A DNA stretch of 62,466 bases from Paenibacillus profundus (GCF_021369635.1 NZ_JAJNBZ010000034.1:1-62466), one strand, 5' to 3'. Shown: positions 51,673 through 60,952, counted from the stretch's first letter. The notes: generated by a model from the sequence alone, not told the origin. Numbers and translations are program-made.

Positions 51673-52263
51673 TTAGGTGGAGCGCTTCTCTACGCCGATG
51701 ACATAAGGCGCTTCGGGGCGCTGCAGCATGCGGTACACGACCGCCTGCCCGAGTGCAGCGGGCAGGCTCTCCGCCCAGACGCGCACGGCGTCCGCTTCGC
51801 GGTCGCCCCCTTCGTGGCCCGGGTACAGCACGACGCTGAGCACCCCGCCCGGACGCAGGAGCGTCAAGGCGGAGTCGAGCGCCGCGAGCGTCGTGGACGG
51901 CGCCGTCATGATGCGCTTATCCGCTTCAACCGTCGGCAAATAGCCGAGGTTGAACATGACGGCTGCCGTCGCACCGTGCCACGAAGGGGGCAGCGCGCCG
52001 CGCATCTCGGCATGGCTTGCCAGATGCAGGCTTGCCTGCGCGCTGCCGTCCGCGCCCAAGGCGGAGTGGAGGCGCTGTCGCGTCAGCTCCAGCGCCTCCG
52101 CCTGAATGTCAAAGGCCGCAACTTCGCCGCGCGGCCCGACGAGCCGGGCTAGGAACAAGGTGTCTACGCCCGTGCCCATCGTCGCATCAATGACGCGGTC
52201 GCCCGGCTGCACGCGCTCCTTCACGATCTGCTGCGCATAGCTCAGTACGGAGAGAAAGCCCAT
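51673..52263 (-). CDS. ytqB: Class I SAM-dependent methyltransferase, YtqB-like
   Basis: The 196-residue methyltransferase has the SAM-binding motif DRVIDATMGTGVDTLFLARLVG (about 23-44), AAFDIQAEAL, and the family-specific VMFNLGYLPTVEADKRIMT and VLSVVLYPGHEGGDREADAV, as in YtqB, a putative rRNA or tRNA methylase (MnmM is the tRNA-modifying member of this family). The start at 52263 has GGAGGG upstream, inside the end of ytqA, implying coupling. Confidence 0.92.
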   Translation of the reverse strand: MGFLSVLSYAQQIVKERVQPGDRVIDATMGTGVDTLFLARLVGPRGEVAAFDIQAEALELTRQRLHSALGADGSAQASLHLASHAEMRGALPPSWHGATAAVMFNLGYLPTVEADKRIMTAPSTTLAALDSALTLLRPGGVLSVVLYPGHEGGDREADAVRVWAESLPAALGQAVVYRMLQRPEAPYVIGVEKRST

Positions 52264-52264
52264 G

Positions 52265-53233
52265 CTACGGCTCCCTCCAATACTTGCCCTGCCATGTATT
52301 GCGATGTCTGAGCTCGGCGTCAATCGCGTTCAGCACTTCCCATTTCTTCAAGCTCCACATCGGACCGATAATCAAGTCGCGCGGCGCGTCGCCGGTGACG
52401 CGGTGCACAATCATTTCCGGCGGAAGAATTTCAAGTGAATCGACGATCAGCTTCACATACTCGTCCATGTCAAGGAAGCGGAGCAATCCTGCTTCATATT
52501 GCTTGACCATCGGCGTCTTGCGCATCAGATGGAGCAGATGGAGCTTGATGCCCTGCACGTCCATGCGTGCGACCGCCTTAGCCGTCTCCAGCATCATCTC
52601 ATGCGATTCCTGCGGCAGTCCGTATATGATATGAGTGCAGATGCGAATGTTGTGCTTGCGCAGCTTCTCCACCGCCTGCAAGTAACATTCCGTGTCGTGC
52701 GCCCGGTTAATGAGCTGGGACGTCGATTCGTGAATCGTCTGCAGCCCCATCTCCACCCAGAGATATGTGCGTTCATTCAGCTCGGCCAAATATTCGACGA
52801 CATCGTCTGGCAAGCAATCAGGACGGGTTGCAATGGATAAGCCGACGACACCTGGCTGCTCCAATATAACTTCGAAATATTCGCGCAGCGTATCTACCGG
52901 CGCATACGTATTCGTATACGCTTGGAAATAACCGATATATTTGGCGTTCGGCCATTTCTCGTGCTGCTTGGCGCGAATCGTATTGAACTGAGTGACCAAG
53001 TCATCGCGGCGCCGTCCTGCGAAATCGCCGGACCCCCGCGCGCTGCAGAAGGTGCAGCCTCCGATGGCGATGCGTCCGTCCCGGTTCGGGCAGGTGAAGC
53101 CGGCATCCAGCATGACCTTGAATACTTTCTCTCCGAAGTGGTTCCGCATCTCGGTATTCCATGTATGGAACCGCTTGTCTCCCCATTGTTCCGGGATAAG
53201 CGGTTGTTCGTTCATTCGTTCATTCAATGGCAC
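52265..53233 (-). CDS. ytqA: TIGR01212-family radical SAM protein, YtqA-like
   Basis: The 322-residue protein has the unusual radical SAM cluster spacing FTCPNRDGRIAIGGCTFCSA (about 46-65: C-x11-C-x2-C) typical of YtqA/YhcC proteins, followed by KYIGYFQAYTNTYAP and GLSIATRPDCLPD. Partner methyltransferase YtqB follows one base later; in several bacteria the two are adjacent and are thought to act in tRNA modification. The start is GTG 53233 behind GGAAGGG. Confidence 0.93.
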   Translation of the reverse strand: MPLNERMNEQPLIPEQWGDKRFHTWNTEMRNHFGEKVFKVMLDAGFTCPNRDGRIAIGGCTFCSARGSGDFAGRRRDDLVTQFNTIRAKQHEKWPNAKYIGYFQAYTNTYAPVDTLREYFEVILEQPGVVGLSIATRPDCLPDDVVEYLAELNERTYLWVEMGLQTIHESTSQLINRAHDTECYLQAVEKLRKHNIRICTHIIYGLPQESHEMMLETAKAVARMDVQGIKLHLLHLMRKTPMVKQYEAGLLRFLDMDEYVKLIVDSLEILPPEMIVHRVTGDAPRDLIIGPMWSLKKWEVLNAIDAELRHRNTWQGKYWREP

Positions 53234-53456
53234 ACAAGCCCTTCCAATCTAAGGTTCTGCTCCAGGTTCATCCGGCTCCAACTGCAAGGAAGGAGTGAAG
53301 AACACTGTGGTTTCATTGTAGCAGATCTTGCTGCAAAAGCGAAGATACGGACGTGCTCAGGGCGATGCATCAACGGATATTAAATGCCCGATTGTCTGCA
53401 GCGGCATTGGGCTGCTTGTCATCTGCGGAGAGTCCAAGAGTCAAGCACCTGAAAAA

Positions 53457-53807
53457 TCAGTCTAAGCAATCGTAATGTTTGTTTGTGACGAAGTCAGCAC
53501 CTGTGAACATGCCTGGTTCTGCCGTATCGGGAATACTCCAGCAGACATACAGCGCCTCAGTCGCTGCGCGTGCTGCGAAGGTGCCCGTTACTGGTCGCAA
53601 AGCGTCAAATATGCGAAACGGTGCTTGGCGCGTCACATAGGAAGGAGCAGGGGTTCCTGCTGGCAGAGTGGACACGTCGACATCCGTGTTCTCGTTCACC
53701 TGCACGTCAATCAGTTGATACACTTCAAGCGAATCTCCCAATAGATGATTGTTATGGCCTTTGCACGTCCAAGCGATGGATGCCTCTTCCGGCACGTCGT
53801 TGAACAA
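53457..53807 (-). CDS. Hypothetical protein, possibly 5'-truncated
   Basis: I do not recognise this frame. It is 116 codons from a TTG with no good ribosome site, predicted to be mostly beta, with two cysteines in the first half-to-end and segments such as DSLEVYQLIDVQVNENTDVD and ALRPVTGTFAARAATEALYV. Coding-like sequence (IPCARGSYASCQ) continues upstream of the TTG to a stop near 53895, so the true start may lie upstream or the 5' end may be lost. It is convergent with nothing and sits between two unrelated genes on the same strand. Confidence 0.45.
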   Translation of the reverse strand: MFNDVPEEASIAWTCKGHNNHLLGDSLEVYQLIDVQVNENTDVDVSTLPAGTPAPSYVTRQAPFRIFDALRPVTGTFAARAATEALYVCWSIPDTAEPGMFTGADFVTNKHYDCLD

Positions 53808-53903
53808 AATTTGGCAGCTTGCATATGAACCGCGGGCACATGGGATCGAGATGCTGCGCGAATGCCGGCTCGTTATCTCACTTTCGGTTCATGGATGCAC
53901 GGG

Positions 53904-54953
53904 TCATTTCTTTTGGTTCTGTGCTTCTTTAATTTTTATTTCGGATTCCTCTTTCAGCACTCTTAAAAATTCCGCTATATCCATATTCGACTGTGAAAAT
54001 GTAAGCATGCTGCCGCCGATATCGACATACTTATCCCAGGTGCTGATTTTGGCTGGGGGCAGGGCGGGCTTGCGCTCATAGAAGGCCGCTACATTTTTCT
54101 TTGGAAATTCATAATCTTTGCGGGCTGCCGGATCTGGATTGAAGATACCCGGTATGCTGTAAAGGCGCTTCATCAGCTCCAAATATTTCGTGACGGCAGG
54201 TTCTTGCGTAATGAGCACTTCCCCTGTTTCCGGATCGGTCAAGTTGACAGCAAGCTGACTCAGAGGCACGGTCACTTCGCTCGAGGCTAGGCCAGGACCC
54301 ATTTCAAGGCCGCGATACTGGACCCCGTCTCGTTCCGCGGTCATTTGCTTTGCCAACTCGATTACTTCGTCCCACGTCATTTGAGCGGCAGGATATTCGA
54401 TCCCGAATTTGTCGAACACTTCCTTGTTATACCAAATCCCGTACGGACTGTATTGTATCGGGACACCCATAATTCTCCCTTTGCCTTCCTTATCCATGGC
54501 GCGGATGGAAGCGACAAGCGAAGGATCAAGCTGATTGATATCATATTGATGCTTTGCGATTAAATCATCCAGGGGCTCAATCATATCCAGTTCAACTAAG
54601 GGATCCAGTCCCCAGTTGGCAAAAATAATGTCCGGCACAACCTGCTGCGCATTCAATTCTTGCAGCGGCTCCAGCTCTGCCCTGGAATCAACCAGTTCTA
54701 ATTTGATGTTGGGCAGCAACTGTTCAATGCCTCGATAACGTTCTTCAAACGCCCCTTCTCCCCAAGGGTACAAAATTTTGATCGTAACCGGCTCACTGCT
54801 CGATTGCTCTGTGCTCTCCGCAGCAGGTTCTGGTGTGGGCGGTTCCGCTTCGCTGGCAGGGGATGGAGTCGATGAGGAACATCCTGCCGCCGCAACGGCG
54901 ATTAACATGACAAGCAGTAAGAACACACTTGGGACACGCTTTCTTTTCTTCAA
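53904..54953 (-). CDS. Extracellular solute-binding lipoprotein (family 1), orphan
   Basis: The 349-residue protein has a basic N-terminus (KKRKRVPSV), a hydrophobic stretch and a lipobox AAAGC (Cys near residue 25), then a Pro/Glu/Ser-rich linker. The mature part begins VTIKILYPWGEGAFEERYRG and has FGIEYPAAQMTWDEVIELAKQM, typical of family-1 sugar binders. It is shorter than the usual 420-450 residues. No permease or ATPase gene is adjacent, so it is an orphan binding or sensing lipoprotein. The start is TTG with AAAGGGG about ten bases upstream. Confidence 0.85.
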   Translation of the reverse strand: MKKRKRVPSVFLLLVMLIAVAAAGCSSSTPSPASEAEPPTPEPAAESTEQSSSEPVTIKILYPWGEGAFEERYRGIEQLLPNIKLELVDSRAELEPLQELNAQQVVPDIIFANWGLDPLVELDMIEPLDDLIAKHQYDINQLDPSLVASIRAMDKEGKGRIMGVPIQYSPYGIWYNKEVFDKFGIEYPAAQMTWDEVIELAKQMTAERDGVQYRGLEMGPGLASSEVTVPLSQLAVNLTDPETGEVLITQEPAVTKYLELMKRLYSIPGIFNPDPAARKDYEFPKKNVAAFYERKPALPPAKISTWDKYVDIGGSMLTFSQSNMDIAEFLRVLKEESEIKIKEAQNQKK

Positions 54954-55212
54954 TCCTTACACGCCCCTTTCTAAAATAGAAATAAGATAATGGAATGTCA
55001 GCCTCAAATGAATGCGCTACCATCATTATAAAAATACGGCTGTTAATATGGTGTTAATTGTTGAACGTCCCAATAAACCTGCTTGAAGCACCTTACATTT
55101 CATGTTATATTTGAAGCAGGCGATAAAACGCTTTCAGCATACGTCAAAGCTACCATTCTCGCTAATCGGCAAGCCAATCACGCGTTGTCATTAATTAATG
55201 AGGTGATGAATG

Positions 55213-55386
55213 ATGAACTCCGCCTTTCACATTCCGCAAGGGGAAGAGAAGATTACGATCGAGTTGACCGTAAAGGAAGCAATGGCGCTGACGGGGCAGA
55301 AATTCCACGAGGATTCCTCGGTCAAGTCTGAGGCGATGCGCAAGCTGAACGAGGTCGTTCTGCGCAAGTATGGTATGGAACGTTAG
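55213..55386 (+). CDS. Small conserved-looking protein, 57 residues
   Basis: A short frame, MNSAFHIPQGEEKITIELTV..., continues with KEAMALTGQKFHEDSSVKSE and ends RKLNEVVLRKYGMER. AGGTGA lies six bases before ATG 55213 (an ATG at 55210 is also in frame). It is soluble, charged and helical at the C-terminus. I do not know its function. A terminator follows about 130 bases later. Strong initiation signals and sensible composition support it as a real gene. Confidence 0.7.
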   Translation: MNSAFHIPQGEEKITIELTVKEAMALTGQKFHEDSSVKSEAMRKLNEVVLRKYGMER

Positions 55387-55517
55387 TATAGAGTGAATCG
55401 ACCTTAAGGGTGTTAAACGATAGTACGCAGATAGATCAGATTGTGAAGATAGACGATAGCAGATGGATGCACGTATTGCCGCATGAATCCGCTATTAGCG
55501 ATGCGCGATTATGACGA

Positions 55518-55551
55518 AAGAATGCTGCGGCAACGCTGGCATTCTTTTTTC
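55518..55551 (+). terminator. Rho-independent terminator
   Basis: AGAATGC (55519-55525) pairs with GCATTCT (55539-55545), with an inner TGCGG/CGCTG-type stem, followed by TTTTTTC. It probably ends the small gene before trmB. Confidence 0.8.
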
Positions 55552-55641
55552 AGTTTACGGTTGTTTAAAACGAGAGTCTTTACTTTTTACTAGTTGTCAT
55601 TCAAAATAGGGGATTGGATCATATTCATTGGAGGAAAGCAC

Positions 55642-56340
55642 ATGCGATTACGTGGCAAAAGAGGGGTTATGGAACTGCTGGAGCAACAATCCCAGCTCGC
55701 CGTGCTGGAGCCGGAGACATATAAAGGCAAATGGAGCGAATTGTTCGGAAATGACCGACCGATTTATGTGGAGCTTGGCATGGGGAAGGGGCAGTTCATC
55801 AGCCAGATGAGCTTGAACAACCCGGAAGTGAACTTTATCGGCGTGGATATGTATGATGAGTTAATTGCGCGCGCTTGCGCGAAAGCGTACTCGTTATGGG
55901 AAGAGCAAGGTGTGGAGCCGCGCTCGAATTTGAAGCTGGTGCGTGCGAATATTGAGTTTTTGGAGAAGATGTTCGCTGAAGATGAGATTGAGCGGGTCTA
56001 TTTGAATTTCAGCGATCCATGGCCGAAAAATCGCCATGCCCGCCGCCGTTTGACACATGCGCGCTTTGTTGAAAAATATAAGTGTGCACTGAACGAGAAG
56101 GGTGAAATTCATCTGAAGACGGACTCAGAGACGCTCTTTGAATTCTCGCTCAATTCATTTGCGCAGATGGGCTTGCAAATGCGCAACATCAGTCTGAATC
56201 TGCACCGCGACGGTATTAATGAAGAGCATGTCATGACGGAGTATGAGCAAAAATTCGTTAACAAAGGCATGAACATTCATCGGGTCGAGGTGCTCATCGG
56301 CACCCAGACTCTTCATGACTATCGCACTTCTTTGTCGTAA
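55642..56340 (+). CDS. trmB: tRNA (guanine-N7-)-methyltransferase TrmB
   Basis: The 232-residue enzyme methylates G46 in tRNA using SAM. The SAM-binding segment is VELGMGKGQFISQMS (about 46-60), with NFIGVDMYDELIARA and the catalytic region YLNFSDPWPKNRHARRRLTH (about 121-140) that defines TrmB. The start at 55642 lies behind GGAGG; upstream open codons are ignored. It is convergent with the glycosyltransferase gene and shares a terminator with it. Confidence 0.96.
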   Translation: MRLRGKRGVMELLEQQSQLAVLEPETYKGKWSELFGNDRPIYVELGMGKGQFISQMSLNNPEVNFIGVDMYDELIARACAKAYSLWEEQGVEPRSNLKLVRANIEFLEKMFAEDEIERVYLNFSDPWPKNRHARRRLTHARFVEKYKCALNEKGEIHLKTDSETLFEFSLNSFAQMGLQMRNISLNLHRDGINEEHVMTEYEQKFVNKGMNIHRVEVLIGTQTLHDYRTSLS

Positions 56341-56376
56341 GCTAAGCGACCGGTATCATCCTATACAGGATCAACA

Positions 56377-56430
56377 AAAGAACACGAGGGCCTGCGTTTC
56401 AACTTGTTGCGCAGCTCCCGCGTGTTCTTT
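56377..56430. terminator. Bidirectional terminator between trmB and the glycosyltransferase gene
   Basis: AAAGAACACG (56377-56386) pairs with CGTGTTCTTT (56421-56430), with further pairing of GGGCCTGCG-type inner arms. T-rich arms allow termination on both strands. Confidence 0.8.
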
Positions 56431-56458
56431 GTCATATCCATTTTCCATTGCCGTTCCG

Positions 56459-57691
56459 TTACTCTTCAAAAAAAGAGAAAACAGGATTTGCCTGCTCCGG
56501 CTCCTGCTGCAGCATGCGGAGAATCGTCTCTGCGCATGCTTTCGGATGATAGCGTGCCACATTCTGTTCGTGTTCGCGGCGGCGTGCTGCTACTTCATCA
56601 TATTGATGGACGAGCATATTCATCCACTTCGTTACCGAATGAGACGATTCGATGGGCTCACCATACCCTTTTTCCGTGAAATAATGACAGTTCTCTTCCT
56701 CTTGTCCTGGAAGCGGCTGATAGAACAGCATCGGAATGCCCTTCGCGAGCGCTTCGGTGCATGTCATGCCTCCCGGCTTCGTAACGAGCAGATCGGAGAT
56801 GTCCATCAGTTGATCGACTTCCTGTGTATAGCCGATTACATGAATATTCTCGTGCTGGAAGCGCGGATTTTGCAGCAGACGTCGGTGCAGCTTCTCATTG
56901 TTGCCGATGCAGAAGATGAACTGCACGTCTTTGCGCCATCTGGTCAAGATCTCAGTCGTCTGGCTCGGATCCATGACCCCCCAGCCGCCACCCATTACCA
57001 TAACAGTCGGCATGTCCTTCAACCCGAACCGTTCGCGGATATCTGCCTTTGTATTGCGGTCATGCGTCTCCCAGAACTTGGGGTGAACCGGAATTCCGGT
57101 CACTTGGATACAGCTGCTGTCCACACCGTGTGTCTCCAGCTTCGATTGGACTTCCGGGGTGGAGACGAAATAACGATTCACAGCTGGGCTGACCCAAGCC
57201 GCATGCGCATCATAATCCGTTATGAGCGTGCACAGCGGGACATCCAGCCCGAGTCGGCGCAGACGCGAAATGACTGCGCTCGGAATCGGATGCGTGCATA
57301 CGATCATATCCGGCTTCAATTGACGCATCACCGACATCGCATGCGTGTAAAATACCCGATGCAGCGCCATTGTTGTCAGACGATTTAATGATTTGTGATA
57401 TTGTGTTTTATACATGAATCCGACCAGCTTCGGTTGAACGATTACCGTCTTGCGGTAAGCTTCTATAATAAGAGGAGCCGTCTTCGGATTTAAGAAGCTG
57501 CCTAATTCCATCACGCGCGTCTGCACATGCTGCGGCGACAGCTTTCTCAGGCTGACAGCCAAAGCATGGGCAGCCTGGGTGTGACCTGCCCCGAATCGTT
57601 CCGACAACAACAATATGCGCTTTTTGCCTTCCATGTCGGAACCGGGTGTGAACGGACCCGAAGGAAGCGTCAATGTCACAGCTTGTTGCAT
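56459..57691 (-). CDS. UgtP/MGDG-synthase-type glycosyltransferase (GT28)
   Basis: The 410-residue peripheral membrane enzyme probably transfers glucose to diacylglycerol to make the glycolipid anchor. RILLLSERFGAGHTQAAHAL (about 25-44) is the MGDG-synthase N-terminal signature, VCTHPIPSAVISRL lies near 140, the C-terminal domain has VMVMGGGWGVMDP and the donor-binding segment LLVTKPGGMTCTEALAKGIPMLFY (about 309-332; GGxTxxEAL). The start at 57691 has AAAGGG upstream; a GTG at 57700 is also in frame. The PAP2 gene lies 100 bases upstream on the same strand. Confidence 0.92.
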   Translation of the reverse strand: MQQAVTLTLPSGPFTPGSDMEGKKRILLLSERFGAGHTQAAHALAVSLRKLSPQHVQTRVMELGSFLNPKTAPLIIEAYRKTVIVQPKLVGFMYKTQYHKSLNRLTTMALHRVFYTHAMSVMRQLKPDMIVCTHPIPSAVISRLRRLGLDVPLCTLITDYDAHAAWVSPAVNRYFVSTPEVQSKLETHGVDSSCIQVTGIPVHPKFWETHDRNTKADIRERFGLKDMPTVMVMGGGWGVMDPSQTTEILTRWRKDVQFIFCIGNNEKLHRRLLQNPRFQHENIHVIGYTQEVDQLMDISDLLVTKPGGMTCTEALAKGIPMLFYQPLPGQEEENCHYFTEKGYGEPIESSHSVTKWMNMLVHQYDEVAARRREHEQNVARYHPKACAETILRMLQQEPEQANPVFSFFEE

Positions 57692-57791
57692 GGTAGTCAC
57701 CCTTTTACTTTTTTATCAAAATTTATGAAGTTTCTATTGAAACGTTATCCATCAATACTCACATTACTGCCTGCCGGTGTCAACTTGTTTC

Positions 57792-58319
57792 TTAGGTCCA
57801 CAGCGTTACGGTGCTGATGGCGGCCCCTGTCCCAATCAAGGCTCCTGCCAAGCAGTCGGAAGGGTAATGAAGCCCCAGATACATGCGGGATAACGCCACG
57901 ATGGCCGCAACCGGAAGCAGTGCCCAAGCTAATGTCGGGTTCGCGATAATAAGCGGTATGATGACAGAAAATATGGCGGTCGTATGCCCAGACGGGAATG
58001 AATGGTCCACAAGCGGCTTGCGGAAGGTACGAATATCCGGCAACGCCAAATGGGGCCGTACGCGCGGGTACCATTTTTTAATCAAAGCGACCGGTATGTG
58101 ACTCAGGGCCAATGCGACCAAGCACTGCCAGCCGACCCGTGCCCATGGAGCAGGCGCTAACAGAGCGAGCAGAATGGTAAACGCAATGGTGAAGGTAGCC
58201 CCGCCGAGATGAGTCATCGTATACAGAAAAATATTCATGGTGCGATGGTGCAGTCGTTGATTTATCCAAAAGAACAATTGACGCTCACGATGCCCAAGCC
58301 ACGCGATAACACGGGTCAT
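57792..58319 (-). CDS. PAP2-family lipid phosphatase
   Basis: The 175-residue membrane enzyme has five to six hydrophobic segments and all three PAP2 catalytic motifs: KKWYPRVRP (about 86-94), SFPSGHTTA (about 112-120) and SRMYLGLHYPSDCLAG (about 149-164). It removes phosphate from a lipid phosphate, such as undecaprenyl pyrophosphate or phosphatidylglycerol phosphate. GGAGGG precedes the ATG. It sits between glycosyltransferase genes, suggesting a role in envelope lipid metabolism. Confidence 0.92.
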   Translation of the reverse strand: MTRVIAWLGHRERQLFFWINQRLHHRTMNIFLYTMTHLGGATFTIAFTILLALLAPAPWARVGWQCLVALALSHIPVALIKKWYPRVRPHLALPDIRTFRKPLVDHSFPSGHTTAIFSVIIPLIIANPTLAWALLPVAAIVALSRMYLGLHYPSDCLAGALIGTGAAISTVTLWT

Positions 58320-58524
58320 AGTCGTTCCCTCCGTTATGCGGTAGATTATGATTTAATCGTAACAACGTAACATTAACAGAAGATGATGAATTTGTGAATT
58401 TTCTCTGAAGCCCTGCGGAAGTCGCCGGTCATCTTCATCATATTTTTTAATACGGCTGATTTCAATTATATATTCCTATTCTATCCTAAGTATTATATGG
58501 CTCAAAATCGTTCAGGGAGGTTGT

Positions 58525-59079
58525 ATGACGCGGATTGCGTTATTTACCGACATGTACTGGCCTGAAATGGACGGAGTGGCATGAACGCTCAAACGATTGG
58601 CCGATTACTTCGAATCTTTCGCTGATCCGGGGGAGCGCACCGCTCTCAAGAGTATCGCTCCGGAGTCACAGCCGCACATTCGCTTGGAACCTGACGTCTT
58701 GCGAACGGGAAGCGTTCCTTTCGCTTTCTACCCTGGATGTGGGTTAGCCCTTTCCAATCCACATTTCATCCACAAGCAATTGGACCGGTTTCGGCCGACT
58801 CTTGTCCGTGAGCTACTCGGACTCGTAGGCGTCCATTACGCGCAGACCAGGCGCATTCCTCTTATATCTTCTAAACATACACTTTGATTTGTATTAGAAG
58901 TTCTACCGATTCGCATCTTTGGAAATGCTGTTATGGAGGTGCATGGAATGGTTTCACCGTGATTGCCAAGCCAGCTTCGTCCCTTCGCCATCCACTTAGC
59001 TATTCGACGACAAATGGGGGAGGCGTCCCGTCATATTTTCACACAAAAATCGCGGAGCCAGACACTTGCGCAATTAGTT
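58525..59079 (+). pseudogene. Decayed family-4 glycosyltransferase
   Basis: ATG 58525 with GGGAGG upstream starts TRIALFTDMYWPEMDGVA, the N-terminus of GT4 enzymes that glycosylate diacylglycerol or phosphatidylinositol, and then hits TGA (58582-58584), where relatives have an Arg codon (NGVARTL). The same frame continues with LKRLADYFESFADPGE, VPFAFYPGCGLALSNP, QLDRFRPTLV and VHYAQTRRIPLISS, stops, then resumes in another frame (FASLEMLLWRCMEWFHRDCQ, ASFVPSPST, DKWGRRPVIFSH) with more stops. The C-terminal catalytic domain is missing. At least two stops and a frameshift mark it as dead. Confidence 0.85.
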
Positions 59080-59640
59080 GATCACTACTGCCGTATCGCC
59101 TCCGTTCCGCCTAACTGTTTTCACTCCATTAGCGGGTAAAGCGCATCACAGCGTTTCAATCATGGAATAAATGGTTAACAGATGGTAGATATATACAGAC
59201 CAGTCTTTTATTAAAAAAAATTAAGTATTGGATTTGCAACCTTTTGCGTAAGTGCTTCGTTGTAACAGTATAGGGTAAGCTAGACTCTAACGGATGAAAC
59301 TGCATTATCTATACGTCATGGTTCAACAAGAACATCGACTTTTGACGAAAAGGGGGTCCAAAGCCATAATTTTTTAGTATTTGGATGAAAATAAAACAAA
59401 CCCCGCGGGAAAGCACGAGCGACCGCGACTTCGCTATCGAACTCAAGCGATAATGTAGCAATTGGCGATTGAAAGCCAATAAAAGGTTTTGACAAACCAA
59501 GGCAAACATTAGAAAATCGTGATCGACCGTCTTCAGCGGGGTAAACAAATATAGATAGATGAGCATGCTCACATATACAAAATGCATGCTCGCAGTTCAA
59601 AGCAACAAATCAAGGGTTATTTAAAAGGGGGACACCAAAC
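59080..59640. other. Intergenic stretch of unknown content before the GT2 gene
   Basis: No gene is supported here. ACCCCGC (59401-59407) can pair with GCGGGGT (59537-59543), enclosing about 130 bases that could fold as an RNA leader for the downstream glycosyltransferase. I could not match it to c-di-GMP or other riboswitch consensus segments. Minus-strand frames at 59309-59600 look protein-like in part but have no start signal. Confidence 0.35.
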
Positions 59641-60879
59641 ATGGTGGATAATTTATTTATCGGCCTGCAGGTGCTATTGGCCGCGATTGGGGTGTACCAG
59701 TTTACCTTGTCGCTGTTCGGCATCTACCGCAAGAAAGAACGTAAAGTATATGACCCGCAGAAATCGTTTGCGGTTATCGTGGCTGCACATAACGAAGAAG
59801 CGGTCATTGGAGCGTTAGTCGAAAATCTGAAGACGTTGGATTACCCGAGAGAGATGTACGACGTTTTCGTCATTTGTGATAACTGTTCCGACAGCACGGC
59901 CGACATCGTAAGGGAGCACGGCGTATACGCTTGTGAACGTCATAATCCACATCAGCGCGGGAAAGGCTATGCGATTGAATGGATGCTGAAGAACCTGTGG
60001 GAAATGCCGCGCCAATACGATGGGATCGTTATGCTGGATGCGGACAACCTGGTCAGCACTGATTTCCTGCGGGAAATGAACAACGATCTCTGTTCCGGGG
60101 CACGCGTTATTCAAGGATATATCGATACGAAGAATCCAGAGGATTCCTGGATTACAGCCGCATATGGCGTTACCTACTGGTATTGCAACCGTTTGTGGCA
60201 GTTGTCCCGCAAAAACTTGAACATGGCCAATTTCTTGGGCGGCACGGGAATGTGCTTTGAAAGCAACCTGCTGAAAGAAATGGGCTGGGGCGCGACGAGC
60301 TTGGTAGAGGACTTGGAATTTACCGCTCGCTGCGTTATGAATGGAGTCAATCCGGTGCTTAATTACAACGCGCGCGTATTCGATGAGAAGCCATTGACCT
60401 TCAAAGCTTCCGCTCGTCAGCGACTGCGTTGGATGCAAGGCCACTTTACGGTGGCGCGCCGTTACTTCTTCCCGCTCTTGTGGCGGAGTATCAAGGAACG
60501 AAATATGGCTAAGTTCGACATGGCACTCTACACGATTACCGTGTATACCGTATTGGTGACGTTCCTGATGACAGCGTTCATGTGGGCGGACGCGGCCTTC
60601 TTTGATGGGCCGAACGTTGCAACCTTCTTCCAGTACTTGCCGGCATGGGTGCCTGTTGTATCGCTCGTGCTGTCGTGCGCGGCCTTTGTTCTGGCGCTCA
60701 TCTTGGAAGGCGTGAAGTCTTGGCGCATATACGCATCGCTAATTACATTCCCGGTGTATTTGCTCTCCTGGTGGCCGATTACGTTCTATGCATTTTTTAC
60801 ACAGAACAACAAAGTGTGGAGCCACACGGAACATACGCGCGTCGTGCGTCTCGAAGAGATGCAGGGCAAGCAGGTGTGA
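59641..60879 (+). CDS. Family-2 processive glycosyltransferase (membrane)
   Basis: The 412-residue protein has one N-terminal transmembrane segment, a GT-A domain and three to four C-terminal segments, like hyaluronan, poly-GlcNAc and cellulose synthases. Motifs: VIVAAHNEEAVIGALV (about 44-59), CDNCSDSTADI, MLDADNLVS with DAD near 131 (metal/UDP binding), GGTGMCFE, the catalytic EDLEF near 222 and QRLRWMQGH near 259 (QxxRW acceptor/processivity motif). GGGGGACACC lies before the ATG. It stands alone downstream of the dead GT4 gene. The polysaccharide made is unknown. Confidence 0.92.
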   Translation: MVDNLFIGLQVLLAAIGVYQFTLSLFGIYRKKERKVYDPQKSFAVIVAAHNEEAVIGALVENLKTLDYPREMYDVFVICDNCSDSTADIVREHGVYACERHNPHQRGKGYAIEWMLKNLWEMPRQYDGIVMLDADNLVSTDFLREMNNDLCSGARVIQGYIDTKNPEDSWITAAYGVTYWYCNRLWQLSRKNLNMANFLGGTGMCFESNLLKEMGWGATSLVEDLEFTARCVMNGVNPVLNYNARVFDEKPLTFKASARQRLRWMQGHFTVARRYFFPLLWRSIKERNMAKFDMALYTITVYTVLVTFLMTAFMWADAAFFDGPNVATFFQYLPAWVPVVSLVLSCAAFVLALILEGVKSWRIYASLITFPVYLLSWWPITFYAFFTQNNKVWSHTEHTRVVRLEEMQGKQV

Positions 60880-60916
60880 GGAATGTTGAGGCATCAAGGT
60901 ACATTTAATTATTTTC

Positions 60917-60945
60917 TTGACATTGTTTCAATGCCGTGATATATT
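60917..60945 (+). promoter_or_regulatory. Sigma-A promoter of infC-rpmI-rplT
   Basis: TTGACA (60917-60922), exactly 17 bases, then TATATT (60940-60945). The transcribed leader begins about seven bases later. Confidence 0.88.
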
Positions 60946-60952
60946 ACTTGGG

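Noticed and set aside
56315..57388. 357-codon plus-strand ORF opposite the UgtP-like gene
   Set aside because: It is a shadow of a clear GT28 glycosyltransferase on the minus strand and overlaps trmB's end.
59390..59545. c-di-GMP (GEMM) riboswitch upstream of a polysaccharide synthase
   Set aside because: The conserved GEMM core segments are absent, although the gene context would fit.
59316..59600. 94-codon minus-strand ORF before the GT2 gene
   Set aside because: It has no start signal and no family; a second frame on the same strand is equally open.
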